Assembly (NCBI RefSeq): GCF_013426205.1
Contig: NC_089423.1
Coordinates: forward strand, 6,200,001 to 6,264,000
Reading direction: 5' to 3'
Source: Metarhizium brunneum
Lineage: Eukaryota > Ascomycota > Sordariomycetes > Hypocreales > Clavicipitaceae
DNA length: 64,000 nt
A program made the position numbers and the translations under genes. Under the pieces are notes generated by a model. The model was given only the letters and a program-made list of their open reading frames with translations. It was not told the origin of the DNA and ran no database searches. How positions within the stretch are numbered: position 1 is the first letter of the stretch; each line of letters opens with the position of its first letter. Positions 57,891 to 64,000 of this stretch are shown here, in pieces.

Positions 57891-59932
57891 TTAGTCGTCA
57901 CCTCCACCAACACCAGGAGCGCCACCCAGTTGTGCCTTCTTGGCGCTGCAAATATCGTCTACTCTGAGCAACAAGCATGCGGCCTGCCAACAGTTAGCTG
58001 TGATGAATCCTCTCTCGGCTTCCAATTTATAGGCGACTTACCTCAATAGCCGTCTTCAGACTCTGCAGCTTAATAGCCTCGGGCTCCCATACGCCGTACT
58101 CTTTCATGTCCACAATGGTACCCGTGTCGCCGTTGACACCCCACGAGCTCTTTCCCTCGGCCTGCTTGGCACGTAGGTCGGTCAAGACACGCACTGGGCT
58201 TTTACCGGCGTTCTGGACCAGAGTGCGGGGAATCACCTCGAGAGCATCCGCAACAGCCTTGTATGGCCACTGCTGGACACCCTCGATGCCCTTGGCGAGC
58301 TGTGCCAGTCTAACTGAGACAGCCATCTCGGTGGCGCCGCCGCCGGGGGACAGGCGAGGGTGGAACATGACGTTGCGGGCAACGCCCATGGCATCCTGCA
58401 GATTGCGCTCAATCTCGTTGAGGACGTCCTTTGACGGACCGCGTAGGAGGATGGTGCAGGCCTTGGGGTCCTGGCACTTGGTAAGGAAAGTGAAGTACTC
58501 GTCGCCAATCTTCTCAATCTCGAACAGACCGCATCGCGTACCGACGTCGGAGTCCTGGAGGTCGTCCACTCTGTTCACAATGGTGGCGCCGGTGGCTCGG
58601 GCTATTCTGTTGTTGTCGGTCTTGCGAACTCGTCGAAGGGCGGTAATGTTGGCCTTCATGAAGTAATGCTGGGCGAGGTCTACGGTGCGTCATGTTAGCA
58701 ATACAACAACACATCTTGATAGACAAGTCATTGAACGAAAAAAAAACACACCTGATACGCCCTTTTCGGTAATGACAAGGTCGGGCTTGACGGCAATGAT
58801 GGCTTCGCACATGGCCTTGACCTGCTCCTCCTCAATCTGCAGGATTCGGTTCCAGTCCTCCTCCTTGGTAATTTCAATGTTGGTCTGAGACTCTCCCTTC
58901 TTATACTCCAGAGGACAGTCGAGAAGGACGATACGGGGCTTCTCAATGCGTCTGCGCATCTTGGGGTGTGTGATGTCCTTGTTCAGCATCAGACCGTCCA
59001 GGACTCTACTGTCCTCAATCTCGCCGCCGGGGACCTTTTCGATACGAGCATAGCGCTTGATGTCAACTTCAGTCTTTCCATTGCCAGTCTCCCAAGTAAC
59101 GGTTCGCACGGCCTGAAGGGCAAGTTCGCACATCTGGTCCATCCATCGAGAGACGAATTTTGTACCAATAGAAGACGAGATGAGCTGGTTCATGGCCTTG
59201 TCGTCATCAATGTCGATCGGTAGTGAGATTTCGTCAATGATCTTGATTGCATCCTCGAGGGCACGTTTAAAGGCGGAAATGATGACGACGGGATGGATGT
59301 TGCGTTCGAGTTGAGGGAGAGCTTGGGCCAAGATTTCACCGGCTGCAGCAGCGTTAGATGTGACGTGTGGGTTGGGCGTGGAAGCATGGGCTGCAACGGT
59401 GATGATGCTGATTCCACTGCTTACCTAGAATGATGACGGTCGTGGTACCATCGCCAACTTCCTCGTCTTGTGTTCGGCTGAGCTCAATCATGCTCTTAGC
59501 CGCGGGGTGCGACACCTCAATCTCCCGCAGGATAGCATGTCCATCATTGGTCAAGACTATACCGCCCATAGGGTCGAGGAGCATCTTGAGCATGGCCTTG
59601 GGGCCAAGACATGATCGAATGATATCGGCAACACTATGAAAAGACGCACAAAATTGTTTAGCGGCTGGTGCTTGGATGTCGAGGCAGGGTGGTGGCAGGG
59701 TGGTTAGGCAACATACGTCTTCGCAGCGGCAATGTTGGACAGTTGAGCTTTTCTTCCCGTTTGCCTCTCACCGCTGTTGGTGTCTGCAGATATCAAAAGT
59801 CAGCATGGCAATGTCGAGATGATGCAGCTTTGGGGACTCGAAAAGCCGGCGCATCACGAGGCACCAGGGGGGAGGGTTGCCAAGAAAAAATAGGACAGCC
59901 AACTCACTCATAACCAACACTGGAGCTTGCAT
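57891..59932 (-). CDS. CCT3: T-complex protein 1 subunit gamma (chaperonin CCT3)
   Basis: Six exons: 59908..59932, 59717..59783, 59425..59633, 58752..59342, 58042..58679 and 57891..57983; product 540 aa, the normal length for the subunit. The start MQAPVLVMN is joined over the first intron to [20 protein letters not shown]. Group II chaperonin signatures are all present: [26 protein letters not shown] sequence ([14 protein letters not shown]), [12 protein letters not shown] with the catalytic Asp about 92, and [16 protein letters not shown]. The gamma-subunit identity rests on [16 protein letters not shown] and [20 protein letters not shown]. The last exon ends in a Gly-rich tail. It is part of the eight-subunit ring that folds actin and tubulin in the cytosol. 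Highly conserved and intact. Confidence 0.97.
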
Positions 59933-61732
59933 GATGGGCAACGTTTGCACTCGAGCGATGGGATAAAGATGAGAAGTCGAGAGCTACACCACGACCGAGC
60001 AGCTCAAGGAGAAAGCAGAGAGTTGCCGGAGAGGAGCCTGGGTGTAGGTGGAAGTAAAAGGCAGAAGCAAATGGCGGATGAGGAGGGGCCAAGCGCCGCA
60101 GACAGAAAATGTTCCCACGATGCTAGTTGTGCACCAACCAGGCAGGGATATACTTGGCGGGGAGCACGTCCTTGAGCGGAAAGCAGCCTTTGGAAGGTGG
60201 TGGTGGACAAGCCACTGGGCGCGATGAATGGCCGTTGCTGATTGGCTAGTCACCTTGCTGACCCGACCTCTGTGCAGGCTCGTTCCCGGACTGCGTACGG
60301 AGTACCGCACAGCACCGGCTCAGCGCTCCTCGAGCCGGCGGAAGCTACAGGGGCAACCAGACTGCCCTAGTCAACGTACCAGACAAGTCGACATGCAGAC
60401 GCTCCGGCGGCCACTTTTCCGCTGAGACGTTCCCATCTTGAGCCAATCACAGCCAAGCAGAGCTCAACAAACCTTCATACTGTTCTTCCGAGAAAAGGCC
60501 ATGGACTAGGTCACCAGTTTGAATCGGCATTATGGGCACGGATGGATGCAAATGGAGACGCGAATTGTCATGCCCGTCAGCGACTAAGTGGATGAGCCAC
60601 TTCAAGTACTAATATCAATGTCCGCGTGATCAGCTTGACTATTCGGCCCCCCATGTTTTACCCCAACCCAACAGCGATTTCTTTCTTACGGTTCTAGCGT
60701 GCTCCTTCCGGAGTTTGAGACGCCACGACTGTTCCACACCCTTCACTACTCTGTATGTACGTTTCCCGAGATTGGCGGAGCACCGATGTCCTTTGACACC
60801 AGCAGCCTTGGACCCTGGGCTTATTTGCCTTGGCTATGATGGCATGTCTGCTGTTTTGGATGAACAACCTGGAACTTCACTCTCGTAGTTACTCCGTAAT
60901 ATCTGGGGTGCACAATCACGCCGTGTAAACTTGCTTAGTACTGCGGCCAACCGGTGTTCGGACATCGGAACCCGAGCATCCGCAGCCTTCAAAGTCACCA
61001 TCCCCCACGGGTTGCCTGCTCAGCTTACCATGCGCACCGGGTTTTGCCATGCATATTTTGTCTGAGATGTTTTGCTCGTCGTAAGCCTCGAGCTTACTGC
61101 ACCACTATGCACTAGCCAAATCCGTTCCCTGGCCTCTCCTGCTCTCATCGGAGATCCTGATAGCTGCTGCAGGACCTTCTCAGCCTGTTGGTAACCCATA
61201 CGGGATTCCTGTGTCTCAAAATACTCTCCCCTACTCCATTGCTGGACCACTGATTGATCCCAGTCACGGCTCATTCTCAACATTGCCGTCATCGTGCGCA
61301 TACCCGCACCTCTGCCTTATCCATGAAGAGTCGAAATCCTCCACCCAAAAACCTGTACCTTCAAAGCTGTCGTAAATTTCCCTTGCCCCGTCAACGGAAC
61401 AGTAGAACAACAAGCCTTTAGTTCCCAATAAGCCAAGCAATGAATAGATCCGACTCAACCGGAGTTAATGAGTCCTCACCGAGACGCAAATAGATTATAC
61501 ACGGCTCCGCCTTAGGCATGGCCGTAATCAAATCCTCCAGCGGCACACAAAATGACTGATTTTCGGGACTTGTAGCCCCATGTGTAGTTCATCGTTTGGT
61601 TACTCCTCACCGTCGAAGCTCTCTTGGTCGTCAGATTCCCAACGCCGGAATGGGTGGTGCATCTGATAGAACCCCCCTGCTCAACCGCACCTTTCTTGAG
61701 CCCCAAGACTCGCAGCGGTAGTTACCATTCCC
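59933..61732. other. Intergenic, with coding-like scraps at its right end
   Basis: The left part is the CCT3 promoter. TACGGAGTA-type motifs are at 60296..60304 and 60890..60898. From about 61020 to 61730 the minus strand has short frames that read coding-like in pieces (FYQMHHPFRRWESDDQ then a stop; YDSFEGTGFWVEDFDSSW) but lack starts and cannot be joined with confidence. They may belong to the broken gene to the right. Confidence 0.4.
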
Positions 61733-63268
61733 TCAATTCAAAGACGATGTGGCCGATGGCGCAATATCATTCCATCCCTCCCCGGGCCGAGATTTGATTT
61801 CCACAATACAAGCCGATCTGGCCATGGCGGCTTGCACCTCCTTCCACATCAAGTTATCTCGTAGGCACTGCTTTTCAAATTCGGGTGTGATGAAACACCC
61901 AGTTCCTTCATCATCATAAAAATCATATGGTGGGAGCGTTCCCATTGTAAGAAATTCATGCCCGGAGTTGGGGTAAACTACATCTGCGTTCTTTTTCGAG
62001 CACTCAAAGCTGGGGATACCACCTTTGCTATATCGTAGCACCAGACGCAAGCTCAGTAGCTGCGAGTCGGACAGCTCGCCAGACGAATCGGTCAGCTCTG
62101 GGCGTGAAGTCACCTAGACTTCACCCAGCTTCTCGACCTGTCGACTATGTATGGCGAATACTACCCATGATTGCGCTCCGACATATGGGTTGTCGGGGTC
62201 ATCGACCACGAAGACTGGCTTCGTGATTTTGACCCAGGTCCAGGATTGGATGACACCTGATATGTGCGGGCTAAAGGATAAGTCAATTATCGTTCTTGGT
62301 GGCAAGCTCCACGGAGATTTTGACGTACATGTCAGTTTCAAAGATTCCAATTGAACCCCAATCATCGTCAATTGTCATGATGGTATCCAGTTCATTGCCC
62401 AGACAAGCCAGATTATCAACGGGCAAGGGAGACTTGCTTGTCTTGAAGCTGATGGCCCTCGCGCTTAGGCGTTTGCACCCGTATTTTGACGACGAATTTT
62501 GCAGCCACTGTCGATAACTGACGTGGGAGGTTGGATGCCATAGTTTTTTCGGTGCTCTGAAGGACTCCAGTGCAACTTTCGTAGAGCCGCTTCGCCAAAA
62601 GGGGTTATCCAGCTGCAGTGCAGCTTGGAGTCGATTCGAAGATGATTGCCTATCGTTGCCAGTTAGCTGCTTGGCTGTCTCTGTGCTCACCTCTTGAAAT
62701 CGTACACATGAGGTATCCGCATAGCAAGACGCGCATTGACAACATCATCTAGCCACCCAAACGACTGCTCTGCTTCATCTGTTGACAAGGGGCCGTTGTC
62801 CATCTCCTCACCGTTGGTTCGCTCACAGTCGTCAGTGTCGCCGCCAGTACCAAACACTCTGCCACAAAGCCGCTGTAAACCAGCTACGTGAGTCAAGTTT
62901 TCACCTTGATTCGGTTGGCAAGACACATTGGCCGCTCTCTTGATGTAGTCAAGATATTGCCGTTCTTTCGTGAACGTATGTTGTAGGCCCAAGGCAAGGA
63001 TTTCGTGGATACTTCTTGAGCCTCGGGATTGAGCGGCTCGTGTGTGAGTAGCCCTGCGAGCGTGCGATCTGGCGGCGTTGATCTTGGAATGATTTTTGCC
63101 TGAATCCGTTGTAGTCTCGCATCCGGTTCCTGTGATTGTAGGCGTGCTTCGACCAGAGCCTTCGATTTCGGGGCCGTCTACGTCGCATTTTTTGATGCTA
63201 GAGGAAATGCTACGAGTGCTCTTTCGGATGCTCTTTGGGCGTCTAACTGCGTAGCGATTGCGAGCCAT
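61733..63268 (-). pseudogene. Interrupted unknown gene
   Basis: An ATG at 63268 opens MARNRYAVRRPKSIRK, a basic N-terminus, and the frame runs to about 62691, where GTGAGC could be a donor. A very short (41-bp) intron ending in GATAG at 62650 would continue the frame to a TGA at 62283, giving 314 aa. However, the next phase continues in coding style (SFSPHISGVIQSWTWVKITK, PNSGHEFLTMGTLPP, GTGCFITPEFEKQC) to 61733, with one in-frame TAG at about 62114. This fits one longer gene with a frameshift and a stop. Missed introns are possible. No family recognised. Confidence 0.4.
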
Positions 63269-64000
63269 GGCGCTTCCTTGGCTGAGGAACAAAAAGCTCA
63301 ATCAACGTGTGATGCTTGAAGAGCCGTCATCTGCTGTAATGACGGTGTTGCAAGATGGAATCACACATCCACAAACAGCGTGATGAGCAGATGTTGGAGA
63401 AAAGAAGTCAGAAATGAGAGTATTGAATAATTCCAGACGAGGCTGGCAATATGTAAGAGCTGGTGCTCATTCTATCTGGTGACGAAAGAGTGAGCTGGCC
63501 TGTTGCGAGGTGCAAGTTGCCGAACAGCGGCCCACCTCACAGAGAAGAGAATTGCCTGCCTTCGTTGACAGCTGTGAGGTTTTGCATTCACTGCGGTGCT
63601 CCGGGCCAATATACGATGAGAGACAGTGAATCTTGGGGTCCAGACCCAAAAAAAATATACTATCTGCAGTGTGCTCGTGTACGTATACTTGACCTGTAAC
63701 AAGAACTCCCAAGTTACTTTTTCCTCGAGTACGCCACGCATGCTTGTGAAGGCGTCAGAAGTATCGCCCTTGAGCCGTGGTGAGAAATCCATAGCAACCA
63801 TGCGAAAATGCTACAATCAGAATGCACCTTCAAGCCCATCCCTACACAAGGTGACCCATTTTGGTATACGTGAGTTGATGAGTTTGACGAGTGGAAGATG
63901 TGGAAGATGTGGCCGTGGCTGCGCGTGTGCGTGTGCGTGGGCCCACGGGGTTGGCGCATAAAAAAGCTAACATTGAAAGACGCGTCCAGGTCAATCAAGC
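63269..64000. other. Right edge, no gene recognised
   Basis: Short frames only, in several phases. A GTGCGTGTGC-type purine/pyrimidine-alternating string lies near 63921..63938. A gene start on the minus strand could lie beyond the window edge. Confidence 0.4.

Noticed and set aside
1..64000. Secondary-metabolite gene cluster
   Set aside because: No PKS, NRPS, terpene cyclase, DMATS or P450 gene is seen; the single MFS permease and oxidoreductase are far apart.
1..64000. tRNA or rRNA genes
   Set aside because: I looked for T-arm-like GTTCRANNC boxes with a matching A box; candidates such as GGGTTCAATTC at about 26966 lie in LTR-like repeats and lack a cloverleaf.

Overview
This is nuclear DNA of a filamentous ascomycete, most likely a sordariomycete of the order Hypocreales (Clavicipitaceae-like; inferred, not proven). 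The evidence is spliced genes with short introns (56-115 bp, GT...AG, usually with a CTAAC/CTGAC-like branch site), gene families typical of Pezizomycotina (a hybrid histidine kinase, a Dal5-type permease, a DIL/ankyrin protein, GPI-anchored phospholipase B, a Pos5-type NADH kinase), degenerate LTR-like repeats and AT-rich relics. No bacterial, viral or organellar segment was seen.

Layout. 0.9-13.5 kb is a normal gene-dense block: a GST/FAXC-like protein (-), a Gfo/Idh/MocA oxidoreductase (+), a secreted phospholipase B (-), a mitochondrial-type NAD(H) kinase (-), an LCLAT1-like acyltransferase (+) and an isochorismatase-fold hydrolase (+). 13.5-16.9 kb is gene-poor. 16.9-22.5 kb holds an MFS permease, a small membrane-anchored hypothetical protein and a GPI-type 5'-nucleotidase. 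22.5-27.2 kb is an accessory island with four LTR-like repeats, a GT31 glycosyltransferase, a 10-bp AT minisatellite and a broken small secreted cysteine-rich gene whose 5' end is duplicated around one repeat. 27.7-36.7 kb holds an APH-fold kinase, a secreted alkaline phosphatase, a dead SGNH esterase and a DIL/ankyrin protein. A cytochrome b561 gene at 38.8-39.8 kb is followed by almost 7 kb without a convincing gene. 46.6-53.0 kb is one very large PAS hybrid histidine kinase. 54.0-59.9 kb holds a Det1-like histidine phosphatase, a PRKRIP1-family splicing-associated protein and the chaperonin subunit CCT3. The right end carries an interrupted unknown gene.

The genes do not form an operon or an obvious biosynthetic cluster. 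The one functional theme is phosphate and phospholipid handling: phospholipase B, 5'-nucleotidase, alkaline phosphatase, a Det1-like phosphatase and a lysophospholipid acyltransferase. Three CACGTG boxes lie upstream of the 5'-nucleotidase. A second window-wide pattern is the 9-mer TACGGAGTA (or its complement TACTCCGTA), which I find 13 times, always outside coding exons.

Exon boundaries were worked out by eye from splice consensus, reading-frame continuity and family motifs. No alignment or database search was possible. All spliced totals given below are divisible by three.
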